The notes beneath the pieces are model-generated. The model worked only from the letters and a program-made list of their open reading frames with translations, ran no database searches and was not told the origin of the DNA. Positions 41,134 through 52,908 of a DNA stretch of 64,000 nt are shown here, one piece after another; within the stretch, counting starts at the first letter, position 1; every line of letters begins with the position of its first letter. Source of the DNA: Sphingomonas telluris (GTDB lineage: Bacteria; Pseudomonadota; Alphaproteobacteria; Sphingomonadales; Sphingomonadaceae); NCBI RefSeq assembly GCF_022568775.1, contig NZ_JAKZHW010000001.1:2046001-2110000 (forward strand), in the 5' to 3' direction. The translations under genes and the position numbers were made by a program.

Positions 41134-41749
41134 AGACTTCCGTCGCTACTTCGCCGAATGCCCGCTCGTCGCGATCATCCGCGGCGTCACCCCGGTAGAT
41201 GCGGAGGCGATTGCGGGAGCGCTCTACGAGGGCGGTATCCGAATCATCGAGGTTCCGCTCAATTCGCCCGATCCCTTCGAGAGCATCCGGATCATCTCGC
41301 AAGCCTACGGCGATCGCGCCCTCGTTGGCGCGGGTACGGTGCTTGACGCAGCGGACGTTCCAAGGGTCGCGGAGGCCGGCGGGCGGCTCGTGGTGTCCCC
41401 CAACACCAGCGCCCCCGTCATCGAAGCGACGGTGGCCGCAGGAATGGTGTCCTCACCGGGTTATTTCACCCCGTCGGAGGCGTTCGCCGCCATCCGCGCC
41501 GGAGCGCAATCGATCAAGCTATTCCCCGCCGAGGCAGCGTCTCCCGCCGTCGTGAAGGCGCAGAAGGCGGTGCTTCCCAAGGACGTGCCGCTCATCGTCG
41601 TCGGCGGAGTCACGCCCGAATCCGTGCCCGAATGGCTGGCCGCAGGAGCCGACGGCTTCGGTCTAGGAGGTGGGCTCTACAAGCCCGGCCAGGACGCCGC
41701 AGCCACTCTCGAAAAGGCCCGCGCTTACGTCACTGCAGTGAGAGGCTGA
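41120..41749 (+). CDS. dgoA: 2-dehydro-3-deoxy-6-phosphogalactonate aldolase
   Basis: A 209-aa class I aldolase cutting KDPGal to pyruvate and glyceraldehyde 3-phosphate. VAIIRGVTPVDAEAIAGALY, IIEVPLNSPDPFESI (Glu of the active site), GAGTVLDAADV, and the Schiff-base Lys in SIKLFPAEAASP are all present; GGVTPESVPEWLAAGADG binds phosphate. It overlaps dgoK by 14 nt and its stop overlaps the dehydrogenase start (TGATG). Confidence 0.94.
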   Translation: MSAAEDFRRYFAECPLVAIIRGVTPVDAEAIAGALYEGGIRIIEVPLNSPDPFESIRIISQAYGDRALVGAGTVLDAADVPRVAEAGGRLVVSPNTSAPVIEATVAAGMVSSPGYFTPSEAFAAIRAGAQSIKLFPAEAASPAVVKAQKAVLPKDVPLIVVGGVTPESVPEWLAAGADGFGLGGGLYKPGQDAAATLEKARAYVTAVRG

Positions 41750-42678
41750 TGAAACCGATCAAGATCGCCATTATCGGGTACGGCAAGATTGCCGCCGACC
41801 AGCACGTCCCGTCCCTAGCCGGCAATCCGCGCTTCGAATTGGTCGCCACGTCGAGCCGCTCCGGACAGGGGGTCGAACCGATCTTTGTCGACTGGCGCGA
41901 GCTGCTGGACAAGGCCGAGGGCCTCGAGGCGGTCGCCATCACCACGCCACCGTCGGTCCGCCACGAGATCGCTGCCACCTGCATCGAGAAGGGGCTGCAC
42001 GTCCTCCTGGAAAAGCCGCCTGCAGTCACGCTCAGCGAGATCGACGATCTGGCCTCGCTGGCGGAAGCTAAAGGCGTGACGCTCTATGCAACCTGGCACT
42101 CACGGCACAATCCGTCGGTGCCGGTCGCCGCCGAGGCACTCGCCGGCAAGCGGATCGCGAGCATGCAGATCAGTTGGCAAGAAGACGTCCACAAGTGGCA
42201 TCCCGGCCAGCAGTGGATTTGGGAGGCCGGCGGGTTCGGTGTGTTCGATCCCGGCATCAACGCCTTCTCCATCGTCACCGCCATCTTCCCGGGTGCGCTG
42301 TTCGTTCGCTCGGCGGACCTAAGCGTCCCGTCCAACGCTCAGACGCCCATTGCCGCAGAAATCGACTTTGCGAGTGAGGTTGCCGACGGGGCTCTCCACG
42401 CCAGCCTCGATTTCCGCCGCACCGAGGGCGAGGAATGGACGATCGACATCCGCACAAGCGACGGGCGGACGGTCTTGCTGGAGGACGGCGGAGCCCGGCT
42501 GTTCATCGACGGCGAGGAGCAAAATCTCGCAGGAGCGGGCGAATATCCGGATATTTATCGCGAATTCGTGGACCTGATCGACGAGCGCAGGAGTTCCGTT
42601 GATGTCCGACCACTGCGCTTGGTCGCAGACTGCTACCTGACCGCGAGCCAGCGAAAGGTCGAGCCCATTACGATGTAG
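41749..42678 (+). CDS. Gfo/Idh/MocA family dehydrogenase, probably D-galactose 1-dehydrogenase
   Basis: A 309-aa oxidoreductase. The Rossmann motif is IAIIGYGKIAADQHVPSL and the conserved Glu-Lys-Pro is HVLLEKPPAV. The substrate domain includes EAGGFGVFDPGINAFSI with the catalytic Asp/Asn-type segment. Placed after dgoK-dgoA, it most likely oxidises galactose to galactonolactone, the first step of the De Ley-Doudoroff route. Galactose specificity is inferred from context. Confidence 0.85.
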   Translation: MKPIKIAIIGYGKIAADQHVPSLAGNPRFELVATSSRSGQGVEPIFVDWRELLDKAEGLEAVAITTPPSVRHEIAATCIEKGLHVLLEKPPAVTLSEIDDLASLAEAKGVTLYATWHSRHNPSVPVAAEALAGKRIASMQISWQEDVHKWHPGQQWIWEAGGFGVFDPGINAFSIVTAIFPGALFVRSADLSVPSNAQTPIAAEIDFASEVADGALHASLDFRRTEGEEWTIDIRTSDGRTVLLEDGGARLFIDGEEQNLAGAGEYPDIYREFVDLIDERRSSVDVRPLRLVADCYLTASQRKVEPITM

Positions 42679-42746
42679 GTTATGACATTCGTGAATAACC
42701 CCTGTTATAAGACATACCGCAGGCGTAATGACCTGCGTGTGAGTCG

Positions 42747-43517
42747 ATGGGGCACCAGTTGAAAATGCTCGATTCCGTAGCCGAGCTAAATCCGCTCGAA
42801 GAGGCTTTTGCGGGCAATCTCCTGCTGAAGACCGTTTCTCAGGAAATCCGCGAACTCCTTCTGGCCGTCGGTGAACGGGTCGAGCTTCCGGTCGGCGAGC
42901 GCGTGCAGACGCGCGGGCAGGACGTTGAATGGAGCTACTTCCCGTTCGGGTCGACCATGATCTCACTGGTCGTCCAGCTGTCGGATGGTCGTTCCATTGA
43001 AGTCGCTTCGATCGGCCGTGAAGGGGCGGTCGGGGGAATCATCAGCTGCGGTCACGCACCGGCGTTCGGCGATGCGCGAGTCCAGGTTTCCGGCTCTGCG
43101 ATGCGCGTGCCCATGGAAGCCATCGAGCGGGCGAAGCGGCAGTCGGGGTTCATCTCCAACATCTTCTGCCGCTACTCGGACTACCTCCTCGCGCAGGTTC
43201 AACAGTCGGCTGCCTGCAACGCGTTGCACCCCATCAACCAGCGTGCCGCGCGATGGCTGCTGACCGCGCAGGATCGCGCAGGCGATCGGATCGAACTGAC
43301 GCAGGAAGCACTTGCGGGACTGCTAGGGGTCCAGCGGACGACCCTGAACGCGGTCGTCAGGACGTTGCAGGATGAGGGACTGATCACGATCAAGCGTGGC
43401 CGCATCATCGTGCTCGACCGTCGCGGCCTCGAACGGAACGCCTGCGAATGTTACGCAGCTGTCGAGAAACATTTCGCTGCGGTGATCGGCGAGTCCGGTT
43501 CAGGCAATAGCGGGTAA
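42747..43517 (+). CDS. Crp/Fnr-family transcriptional regulator
   Basis: A 256-aa regulator. The cyclic-nucleotide-type beta-barrel covers about 25-150 (VELPVGERVQTRGQDVEWSY, GSTMISLVVQLSDGRSIEVA, SIGREGAVGG) and the winged HTH about 165-235 (LTQEALAGLLGVQRTTLNAV). The barrel lacks the Cys cluster of Fnr and the Arg-Ser of Crp. The GREGAVG pattern is typical of a sphingomonad/rhizobial subgroup of unknown effector. Confidence 0.88.
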   Translation: MGHQLKMLDSVAELNPLEEAFAGNLLLKTVSQEIRELLLAVGERVELPVGERVQTRGQDVEWSYFPFGSTMISLVVQLSDGRSIEVASIGREGAVGGIISCGHAPAFGDARVQVSGSAMRVPMEAIERAKRQSGFISNIFCRYSDYLLAQVQQSAACNALHPINQRAARWLLTAQDRAGDRIELTQEALAGLLGVQRTTLNAVVRTLQDEGLITIKRGRIIVLDRRGLERNACECYAAVEKHFAAVIGESGSGNSG

Positions 43518-43528
43518 ATGCGACTGAG

Positions 43529-44563
43529 TTAGTCGACGAAAGTCCAGCGCAGCTCCGAGCCCGCGTGAAATGGCGTCAGATCGATGTCCCCAACGCCCAA
43601 GCGATCGGGCACGTCATTCGCTTCCCGGTTAAGCGTCACTGTCCCCTCGTTCAGCGGCAGGCCGTAGAAGCGAGCGCCATGCTCGGACGCGAAGCCCTCC
43701 AGCTTGTCCAGCGCGCCCTCCTCCTCGAACACCTCCACGTAACTTTCGAGAGCGTACGGCGCGTTGAAGATCCCCGCGCATCCGCACGCGGATTCCTTCG
43801 CGTGACGTGGATGGGGAGCGCTGTCCGTGCCGAGGAAGAATTTGGGTGAGCCGGAGGTCGCGGCCGCGCGAACCGCAAGCCGATGCTTCTCCCGCTTCAC
43901 GACCGGCAGACAGTAGGCGTGCGGCCTGAGCCCGCCGTGAAAGAGCGCGTTACGGTTGAGGTGAAGGTGCTGCGGAGTGATGGTCGCCGCGACATTCTCG
44001 GACGCATCCCGGACGAACTGAGCGGCTTCGGCCGTCGTGATGTGCTCGAGCACGATCTTGAGGTTCGGGAAGTCCCTCACCAACCCGGTCAGGATGCGGT
44101 CGATGAAGACCGACTCTCGGTCGAACACGTCCACGTCGGGGTCGGTGACCTCGCCATGGATGCACAGCACCATGCCGATCGTCTGCATCCGCTCAAGCGC
44201 TGGATAGATATTGCGAAGGTCCGTCACTCCGAAGGCGGAGTTGGTGGTCGCGTTGGCGGGATAAAGCTTCGCCGCTGTCCAGACATTGTCATTGAAGCCA
44301 TGGTCGATGACCTCGGCGTCCGCGTCGTCCGTCAGGTAATAGGTCAGGAGTGGCGTGAACTCCCGGCCCGCCGCGTCCCAAATCCGCTCGCGATAATCGA
44401 CGGCGGCTCCGAGTGTGGTGATGGGCGGGACAAGGTTCGGCATCACGATCGCCCGCGCGAACTGCCGGGCGGTGAATGGAGCGACCACGCGCAGCATGTC
44501 GCCGTCGCGCAGGTGAACGTGCCAATCGTCGGGGCGGCGGATGGTGAGGCTTTGCATCGTCAC
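43529..44563 (-). CDS. pyrC: Dihydroorotase
   Basis: A 344-aa class II dihydroorotase closing carbamoyl-aspartate to dihydroorotate in pyrimidine synthesis. Zinc ligands and key residues: DWHVHLRDG, the carbamylated Lys in AAKLYPANATTNS, HGEV, EHITT and the catalytic Asp in GTDSAPH. GTG 44563 is favoured by GGGAG 7 nt upstream; ATG two codons in is also possible. Only 23 bp separate it from the divergent ygfZ start. Confidence 0.96.
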   Translation of the reverse strand: MTMQSLTIRRPDDWHVHLRDGDMLRVVAPFTARQFARAIVMPNLVPPITTLGAAVDYRERIWDAAGREFTPLLTYYLTDDADAEVIDHGFNDNVWTAAKLYPANATTNSAFGVTDLRNIYPALERMQTIGMVLCIHGEVTDPDVDVFDRESVFIDRILTGLVRDFPNLKIVLEHITTAEAAQFVRDASENVAATITPQHLHLNRNALFHGGLRPHAYCLPVVKREKHRLAVRAAATSGSPKFFLGTDSAPHPRHAKESACGCAGIFNAPYALESYVEVFEEEGALDKLEGFASEHGARFYGLPLNEGTVTLNREANDVPDRLGVGDIDLTPFHAGSELRWTFVD

Positions 44564-44586
44564 TGCGGGCTCCCTAACTGAAGCCC

Positions 44587-45291
44587 ATGCCCGCGACCAC
44601 CCTCACCGACCGCGCCCTCATCCGCCTCTCCGGCGATGACGTTCGCGGTTTCCTGCAAGGCCTAGTCACCAGTGACGTCGCCGCCGATTTGCCGGTGTGG
44701 ACGGGGCTGCTGACGCCGCAGGGTAAGTGCCTGTTCGACTTCCTCGTCTGGGCCGATGGCGACGACCTGCTGCTCGACTGCGAGGCGAAGGCGGCCGACG
44801 ACCTCGTAAAGCGGCTGACGGTGTACCGCTTGCGCCGTCCGATCCGCATCGAGCCCGATCCGTCACTGGCCATGCATTGGTCCCTGGATGACAACGAAGG
44901 CGTTCCCGATCCGAGGTTGCAAAACCTCGGCCGCCGCTGGCTTGCCTCGCAAGGCGAGCCTGCATCGGGATGGCTGGAGCATCGCCTCCGCCTCGGCGTC
45001 TGCGAAGGGCGGGCGGAGCTAGGCGACATCCTCTGGCTCGAATGCAACGCCGCCGAGCTGAACGGCGTCAGCTTCACCAAGGGCTGCTTCGTCGGGCAGG
45101 AAAACACGGCTCGCATGAATTGGCGGCAAAAGGTAAATCGCCGTCTAGTGGTCGTGCCCGCCACCGAAGCAGGTCCCCGCACCCGCGTGTTTTACGAGAA
45201 CCTCGGGCTAGCCGTGGAGCATCGCCGGGTAGAGGACCTCGGCGATGCGATCATTCCGCCGTGGCTCGACCTCGCCGCCACAGCCGACTGA
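44587..45291 (+). CDS. ygfZ: Folate-binding iron-sulfur cluster maintenance protein YgfZ
   Basis: A 234-aa protein related to GcvT. The hallmark K-G-C-x-x-G-Q-E is present as TKGCFVGQENTARMNWR. The N-terminal GDDVRGFLQGLVTSD and LTPQGKCLFDFLV are also typical. YgfZ supports tetrahydrofolate-linked repair of Fe-S enzymes; here it lies next to acnA, a 4Fe-4S enzyme. The 3' end overlaps the convergent membrane gene by 41 nt. Confidence 0.92.
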   Translation: MPATTLTDRALIRLSGDDVRGFLQGLVTSDVAADLPVWTGLLTPQGKCLFDFLVWADGDDLLLDCEAKAADDLVKRLTVYRLRRPIRIEPDPSLAMHWSLDDNEGVPDPRLQNLGRRWLASQGEPASGWLEHRLRLGVCEGRAELGDILWLECNAAELNGVSFTKGCFVGQENTARMNWRQKVNRRLVVVPATEAGPRTRVFYENLGLAVEHRRVEDLGDAIIPPWLDLAATAD

Positions 45292-45496
45292 AGGCGATGG
45301 CGCCGATCAGCATCCAGATCACGTTCAAGGCAGCGGACGGCAGCGCACGATGCCACCATCCATTGATGGCGAACCCGGCCGCTCCGACGATATTCATGGC
45401 CTGATAGGCAAGCGACTGACCCGTCAGCTTGCCCATCGAAAGCAGCAGATAGGCGAGAAGGATGAGGATGGCGCCGGACCAGCCGGCGACCTCCAC
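45251..45496 (-). CDS. CBU_0592-like small membrane protein
   Basis: About 81 aa from GTG 45496; no ATG exists in the frame ahead of the first helix. Three hydrophobic helices: WSGAILILLAYLLLSMGKL, MNIVGAAGFAINGWWH, AALNVIWMLIGAIAFSRL, matching the small CBU_0592-type family. It starts 18 nt past the acnA stop on the same strand and converges on ygfZ with 41 nt of shared 3' end. Confidence 0.7.
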   Translation of the reverse strand: MEVAGWSGAILILLAYLLLSMGKLTGQSLAYQAMNIVGAAGFAINGWWHRALPSAALNVIWMLIGAIAFSRLWRRGRATAE

Positions 45497-45513
45497 CGCG
45501 ATCTCGACGGCGC

Positions 45514-48192
<2,679 letters not shown>

Positions 48193-48286
48193 CGAAGGGG
48201 TCCTGTGTGCGTGTTTAGGTGGGGGCGCCCGCTAGATGGGCAGCGGGGAGGCCCTTAGCAATCACACAGGCAAGCGGCAAACGCGC

Positions 48287-49267
48287 CTAAATCCAGCCGC
48301 GGCGCTTCAGGTACCAGAGAGGCAGAACAGCGCTGGCGAGCATCAGCAGCAGAGCCATCGGATAGCCGAAGATCCACTTGAGTTCCGGCATATGCTCGAA
48401 ATTCATTCCGTAGACGCCAGCAATCAGGGTCGGCGGAAGGAAAATCAGCGCCGCCCAGGAGAAGAGCTTCATCGCGGCGTTCTGTTCGATACTGATCAGG
48501 CCGAGCGAGGCGTCCAGCAGGAAGGTGAGGTTGTCGCCGAGGAACGCGCTGTGATCGGCTAGAGCCTTGGTGTCGCTGAGAAGCGCCTCGATGTGGCCCC
48601 GAATGCCATTCGCATCTGCCGAGTGGAGCCTATCGGAGGCGAGGAAGAAGCTCAGCAGTCTGGCCGTGCTGAGCCCCGTCACACGAATATGCGCCAGAAG
48701 CGACTGAGCCCGGCCGATCCGACTCAGCAGAGCAGTCAAGCGGTCCGCGGGAATCCGCCGTGCGTTCGGCTGACGGATGAAGATGTGCGTGGAAATCTTC
48801 TCGACCTCACGGCTCACTTCTTCAATCTCATCGGCAAGACGGTCAATGATCGAGTCCAGCAGATGGTATGTGGCTGTCAGAGCGTCCCGGACGAGGGACT
48901 TGTCCTGCCGCGCATGGTGCTGGAACGCGCGGATCGGCTTAGGCGTGACGTAGCGAACGGTGACCAGCCGATCGGAGGTCAGGACCAAGCCGATCGGATC
49001 GCTCTTGGGGTGTCCCTCCTCGACGCCGTAAAGGGCCGCCAAGGTCATGTAGAGCGCGCCATTCTGCTCGTAGAGCCTGCTCGACGGCTCGATCTCGCTC
49101 ATGTCCTCCCGAGTGGGAACCTGGACGCGGACGCATTGCTCGACGAGTTTGTCCTCTTCCCGCGTGGGCTCTTCGAGATCGATCCAGGTGGCGTCGTCCG
49201 GGATCAGCTGGCCCTTGTTCGGATCGATGATGCTTCCATCGCAATTGGGGCCGTAGGCACGCAGCAT
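48287..49267 (-). CDS. corA: CorA-family Mg/Co transporter
   Basis: A 326-aa inner-membrane channel. A soluble alpha-beta domain (1-230) and long stalk helix precede two C-terminal helices. The selectivity motif Gly-Met-Asn is in IAGVYGMNFEHMPE, and the protein ends in basic KRRGWI, as CorA does. Divergent from the DUF2585 gene. Confidence 0.95.
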   Translation of the reverse strand: MLRAYGPNCDGSIIDPNKGQLIPDDATWIDLEEPTREEDKLVEQCVRVQVPTREDMSEIEPSSRLYEQNGALYMTLAALYGVEEGHPKSDPIGLVLTSDRLVTVRYVTPKPIRAFQHHARQDKSLVRDALTATYHLLDSIIDRLADEIEEVSREVEKISTHIFIRQPNARRIPADRLTALLSRIGRAQSLLAHIRVTGLSTARLLSFFLASDRLHSADANGIRGHIEALLSDTKALADHSAFLGDNLTFLLDASLGLISIEQNAAMKLFSWAALIFLPPTLIAGVYGMNFEHMPELKWIFGYPMALLLMLASAVLPLWYLKRRGWI

Positions 49268-49333
49268 GGCAGCGATTGATCGACCCTGCAGCAGTGCTTT
49301 GCAAGCCGCTTCGCTCTGCTAAGCCTAGACGGA

Positions 49334-49927
49334 ATGAACCGAACCACGCGCACGGCAGTCGCCGCGCTCCTCATCCTCGCAGCGACGGCCGCGCTCCTGT
49401 TCCTGATGGGGCGGCCACCCATCTGCACGTGCGGCAAGATCGGCCTGTGGGTTGCCCAGGCGAACAGCTCGCGCACGAGCCAGATGCTGAGCGACTGGTA
49501 CAGCCTCAGCCACGTCGTTCACGGGTTCCTATTCTTCGCGATCCTCTGGCTGGCGTTCCGCAAATGGCCGCTGGAACGTCGCTTCCTCGTGGCGCTGGCG
49601 ATCGAGGCAGCGTGGGAGGTGGTCGAGAACACGCCGATGGTCATCAACCGCTATCGGGAGGAGACGGCCGCCCTCGGCTATACCGGAGACAGCGTCATCA
49701 ATTCGATGTCGGACATCGCCATGATGGTGCTCGGCTTCTCGCTCGCGCGGAGACTGTCCGTACGCTGGTCTATCGCCATCGTCCTTGCGCTGGAGCTGAT
49801 CCCCCTTTTCGTGATTCGCGACAATCTGACGCTCAATGTATGGATGCTTCTCGCGCCGAATGATGCAATTAAGGCGTGGCAGTCCGGAGGATCGGCTTCG
49901 GCACTCTTCTCGGCCTTTGCGCATTGA
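49334..49927 (+). CDS. DUF2585 (UPF0314) membrane protein
   Basis: A 197-aa integral membrane protein with four to five helices. ICTCGKIGLWVAQANSSRTS, DWYSLSHVVHGFLFF, EAAWEVVENTPMVINRYRE, GYTGDSVINSMSDIAMM are the strongly conserved family blocks. Function unknown; common across alphaproteobacteria. Confidence 0.92.
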   Translation: MNRTTRTAVAALLILAATAALLFLMGRPPICTCGKIGLWVAQANSSRTSQMLSDWYSLSHVVHGFLFFAILWLAFRKWPLERRFLVALAIEAAWEVVENTPMVINRYREETAALGYTGDSVINSMSDIAMMVLGFSLARRLSVRWSIAIVLALELIPLFVIRDNLTLNVWMLLAPNDAIKAWQSGGSASALFSAFAH

Positions 49928-49957
49928 GGCCCTGACACACGCCTTGGGAGCATGACT

Positions 49958-50482
49958 TTGAAATTTATACGCGTCGCGATTCCGATCGGGATCGGACTCG
50001 CCTTCGCAACGCCGGCACATGCGGGCGAGATCATCGGCGGACTTTACGTCCATGACGTCGACACGTTCGTCACCATTGCCGGCGTCGAGCCAGGAGTGGA
50101 CTTCCAGCTTGGCTATCGCGGCGGCCGCATTGGGAAGACGCCGCTCCAGCCGCACGTCTTCGTGGCCCTGAACTCGTCCGGCGCCACAAGCTACGCTGCG
50201 GCCGGCTTCTCAATGAAGTTCGGCGACAAGGTTTTCATCCGGCCTGGCGTCGGCCTGGCGATTCACAACGGATCGACCAAGGACTACCAGATCGAAGGGA
50301 ATGACGAGCTGGAGTTCGGCACCCGCGTTCTGATCGAGCCGGAACTCGGGATTGGCGCCCGGGTGAACGACCGCCTGACGGTGGAGGCGAGCTGGGTCCA
50401 CATGAGCCACGGCCAGCTATTCACCGACCAGAACCCCGGCATCGACAACCTCGGGATCCGCTTCGCCTACAAGCTGCGATAG
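49958..50482 (+). CDS. PagL-like lipid A 3-O-deacylase (acyloxyacyl hydrolase)
   Basis: About 174 aa. GGGAG at 49946-49950 is 7 nt from TTG 49958 but only 1 nt from ATG 49952, so TTG is the likelier start. Signal peptide ends AHA. An eight-strand outer-membrane barrel follows; the catalytic His-Ser region is SWVHMSHGQLFTDQNPGIDN, with the NPG typical of PagL. It removes a 3-hydroxyacyl chain from lipid A. Confidence 0.85.
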   Translation: MKFIRVAIPIGIGLAFATPAHAGEIIGGLYVHDVDTFVTIAGVEPGVDFQLGYRGGRIGKTPLQPHVFVALNSSGATSYAAAGFSMKFGDKVFIRPGVGLAIHNGSTKDYQIEGNDELEFGTRVLIEPELGIGARVNDRLTVEASWVHMSHGQLFTDQNPGIDNLGIRFAYKLR

Positions 50483-50887
50483 CTAGTCGGGGCAGCGCGT
50501 CAGCTGCGGCGGCACGCCGCGCTGCAGCTTGTAAGGCCCCAGCACCTCGCCGTCCTCAAGCGTGACGGTCAGCATCATGTCGTCCTTCACCAGCGTGCCC
50601 GAATAGGTCGCCGGCTGAGAGCGGAAGATCTGCCCCACCTTGATTTGGCCGCTATGGCCGGTCCGGTAGGTGCCCTTGACGCTGAAAACGCCTTCCTTGG
50701 CATCGAAAATCGGCTCGTCGACCGTGCCGGAAGCGCAGTCGAAGTCGACCTTGCCACTGCCGCCTTCCAGCACGACGCCAACCTGCGGGCCCCCAAAATG
50801 GCCGTAGGCGGGTTTCAGGTCGGGCGCGATCGTATCGCACGCCGCCAAAGCCAACGGCAGCGCCACGAGAGCGAACCCTCGGCGCAT
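50483..50887 (-). CDS. Small lipoprotein, unknown function
   Basis: A 134-aa lipoprotein, lipobox LAAC (C17). The mature part is all-beta (VGVVLEGGSGKVDFDCASGT, then YSGTLVKDDMMLTVTLED). Two Cys could pair. The start overlaps the fumC stop (TGATG). The stop abuts the PagL-like stop on the other strand. Confidence 0.75.
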   Translation of the reverse strand: MRRGFALVALPLALAACDTIAPDLKPAYGHFGGPQVGVVLEGGSGKVDFDCASGTVDEPIFDAKEGVFSVKGTYRTGHSGQIKVGQIFRSQPATYSGTLVKDDMMLTVTLEDGEVLGPYKLQRGVPPQLTRCPD

Positions 50888-52278
50888 CAGCGGCCGATCA
50901 TGTTTTCGGCCTTCACCACACGGTCGAAGGTCTGTTCGTCCACCAGCCCCAGTTCCAAGCCCGCCTCCTTCAAGGTCTTGCCCGTCTTGTGCGCATGCTT
51001 CGCGATGGCTGCAGCATTGTCGTAGCCGATCTCCGGCGCAAGAGCCGTGACGAGCATGAGCGAGCGGCCCATTAGCTCGCTGATACGGTTCTCGTTGGCT
51101 TCGAGCCCGTCGAGCGTCCGCTTGGTGAAGCTCTCGGCGCCGACGCTGAGCAGGTTGATCGAGCGAATGACGTTCGCGCCAATCAAAGGCTTGAACACGT
51201 TGAGCTCGAAATGGCCCTGCATGCCGCCGACCGTCACGGCGACGTGATTGCCCATCACCTGCGCCGCGACCATCGTCAGCATCTCCGCCTGGGTCGGGTT
51301 GACCTTCCCCGGCATGATCGAGCTGCCCGGCTCGTTCTCCGGAAGGATCAGCTCGCCAAGGCCTGAGCGAGGCCCGGAGCCGAGTAGGCGAATGTCATTG
51401 GCGATCTTCGTCAGCGAGACGGCGATGACGTTCAGCACTCCGGACAGCTCGACCATCGTGTCGTGAGCCGCCATTTCGGCGAACTTGTTCGGCGCGCTGG
51501 TGAAGGGAAGGCGCGTCAGGTTCGCGATTTCCTTGGCGAACTCCTCTCCGAAACCCTTCGGCGCGTTGAGGCCGGTGCCCACAGCGGTACCGCCCTGCGC
51601 CAGCCGATAGACGCGCGGCATGACGCCCTCGACACGATCGATGTCGTCCGCGACCTGCTGGGCGTAACCGGAGAACTCCTGGCCGAGCGTCAGCGGGGTT
51701 GCATCCTGAAGGTGGGTGCGGCCGATCTTCACGATGCCATCCCAGCGCTGGGAAAGCTCCGACAGCTTCGCCTGTATCGTCCGAAGGGCCGGCAAAAGCC
51801 GTGAATTGACCGAACAGGCCGCTGCTACGTGGAGCGCCGTCGGGAAGCTATCGTTCGACGACTGCCCCTTGTTGACGTGATCGTTGGGGTGAACCGGCTC
51901 CTTGCCGCCACGATTGCCGGTCAGCTTTTCGTTGGCGCGGCCGGCAATCACCTCGTTGGCGTTCATGTTGGACTGCGTGCCGGAACCGGTTTGCCAGATG
52001 ACCAGCGGGAACTGGTTGTCGAGATCGCCGCGCGCGACCTCCGCCGCGGCCTGCTGAATCGCCTCCGCGATGTTCGGGTCGAGCCCGCCGATGCGGGCGT
52101 TCACCCTCGCGGCCGCCTGCTTGATGAAGCCGAGGGCGTGGACGATCTCCAGCGGCATCTGCTCGCGGGGGCCGAAGGGGAAGTTCTCGATCGATCGCTC
52201 GGTCTGTGCCCCCCAATAGGAATCCGCCGGAACCTCGATCGGGCCAAAGCTGTCCGTTTCGGTGCGCGTCGTCTTCAT
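50887..52278 (-). CDS. fumC: Fumarate hydratase, class II
   Basis: A 463-aa oxygen-stable fumarase, hydrating fumarate to malate. The superfamily signature [15 protein letters not shown] is intact, with its flexible loop Ser; [14 protein letters not shown] and [17 protein letters not shown] are the other conserved segments. Full length. Followed by a lipoprotein gene with a one-base overlap. Confidence 0.98.
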   Translation of the reverse strand: MKTTRTETDSFGPIEVPADSYWGAQTERSIENFPFGPREQMPLEIVHALGFIKQAAARVNARIGGLDPNIAEAIQQAAAEVARGDLDNQFPLVIWQTGSGTQSNMNANEVIAGRANEKLTGNRGGKEPVHPNDHVNKGQSSNDSFPTALHVAAACSVNSRLLPALRTIQAKLSELSQRWDGIVKIGRTHLQDATPLTLGQEFSGYAQQVADDIDRVEGVMPRVYRLAQGGTAVGTGLNAPKGFGEEFAKEIANLTRLPFTSAPNKFAEMAAHDTMVELSGVLNVIAVSLTKIANDIRLLGSGPRSGLGELILPENEPGSSIMPGKVNPTQAEMLTMVAAQVMGNHVAVTVGGMQGHFELNVFKPLIGANVIRSINLLSVGAESFTKRTLDGLEANENRISELMGRSLMLVTALAPEIGYDNAAAIAKHAHKTGKTLKEAGLELGLVDEQTFDRVVKAENMIGR

Positions 52279-52376
52279 GGAATCCCTCGCTCGAGGCCCG
52301 AATGCCGGGACGTTTCGAGGGCGCGCCTAGCGCCTAAAGGTATGGGGAAACAAGCGCGGCCCGCTGGCCGCCGCGG

Positions 52377-52859
52377 CTACTTCTTGCGCGTGAAGTCGAC
52401 ATTGACGACGTTGGAGCCGTCTTCGCTTGGCTCGCTGACCGGAGCGTCGTTCTCCGCTTCCTCATGCTCCTCGTGAAGCTCGTCGCCGCTATTCGCCTGG
52501 AATTTCAGGCTGAAGTCGACCGCCGGGTCGACGAAATCGGTTACGGCCGCGAAGGGAACGTGAAGCGTCGAAGGCACGCCTCCGAACGAAAGGCCGACGC
52601 TGAACCAGTCGTCCCCGACCTTGAGGTCCCAGAAGCGATGCTGAAGGACGATGGTCATCTCGTCCGGAAAACGTTCGATCAAATGCTTCGGAATGCTGAC
52701 GTCCGGCATCTTCGTCTTGAACGTGATGTAGAAATGATGCTCGCCCGGCAGGGCGCCCGTCGCTTCCACTTCCCGCAGCACGCGGCCGACGACGTCGCGC
52801 AAAGCTTCCTGCACGATCTCGTCGTACGGAATGAGGCTTTCCGGAGTCTCGTCGCTCAT
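52377..52859 (-). CDS. sspB: SspB-type ClpXP adaptor
   Basis: A 160-aa protein from ATG 52859 (an upstream start would add 12 residues). LRDVVGRVLREVEATGALPG, HHFYITFKTKMPDVSIPKHL and VGLSFGGVPSTLHVPFAAV match alphaproteobacterial SspB. The acidic linker and C-terminal NVVNVDFTRKK form the ClpX-binding tail. It delivers ssrA-tagged substrates to ClpXP. Confidence 0.92.
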   Translation of the reverse strand: MSDETPESLIPYDEIVQEALRDVVGRVLREVEATGALPGEHHFYITFKTKMPDVSIPKHLIERFPDEMTIVLQHRFWDLKVGDDWFSVGLSFGGVPSTLHVPFAAVTDFVDPAVDFSLKFQANSGDELHEEHEEAENDAPVSEPSEDGSNVVNVDFTRKK

Positions 52860-52908
52860 ATTCAAAGGTGGTAGCGAGGCAGCGCCCCCGGTCAAGCGGA
52901 GTCAGCGC

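Noticed and set aside
48202..48270. CCTGTGTG/CACACAGG inverted repeat upstream of corA end as a terminator
   Set aside because: Arms are only 8 bp with a loop over 50 nt and no T-run.
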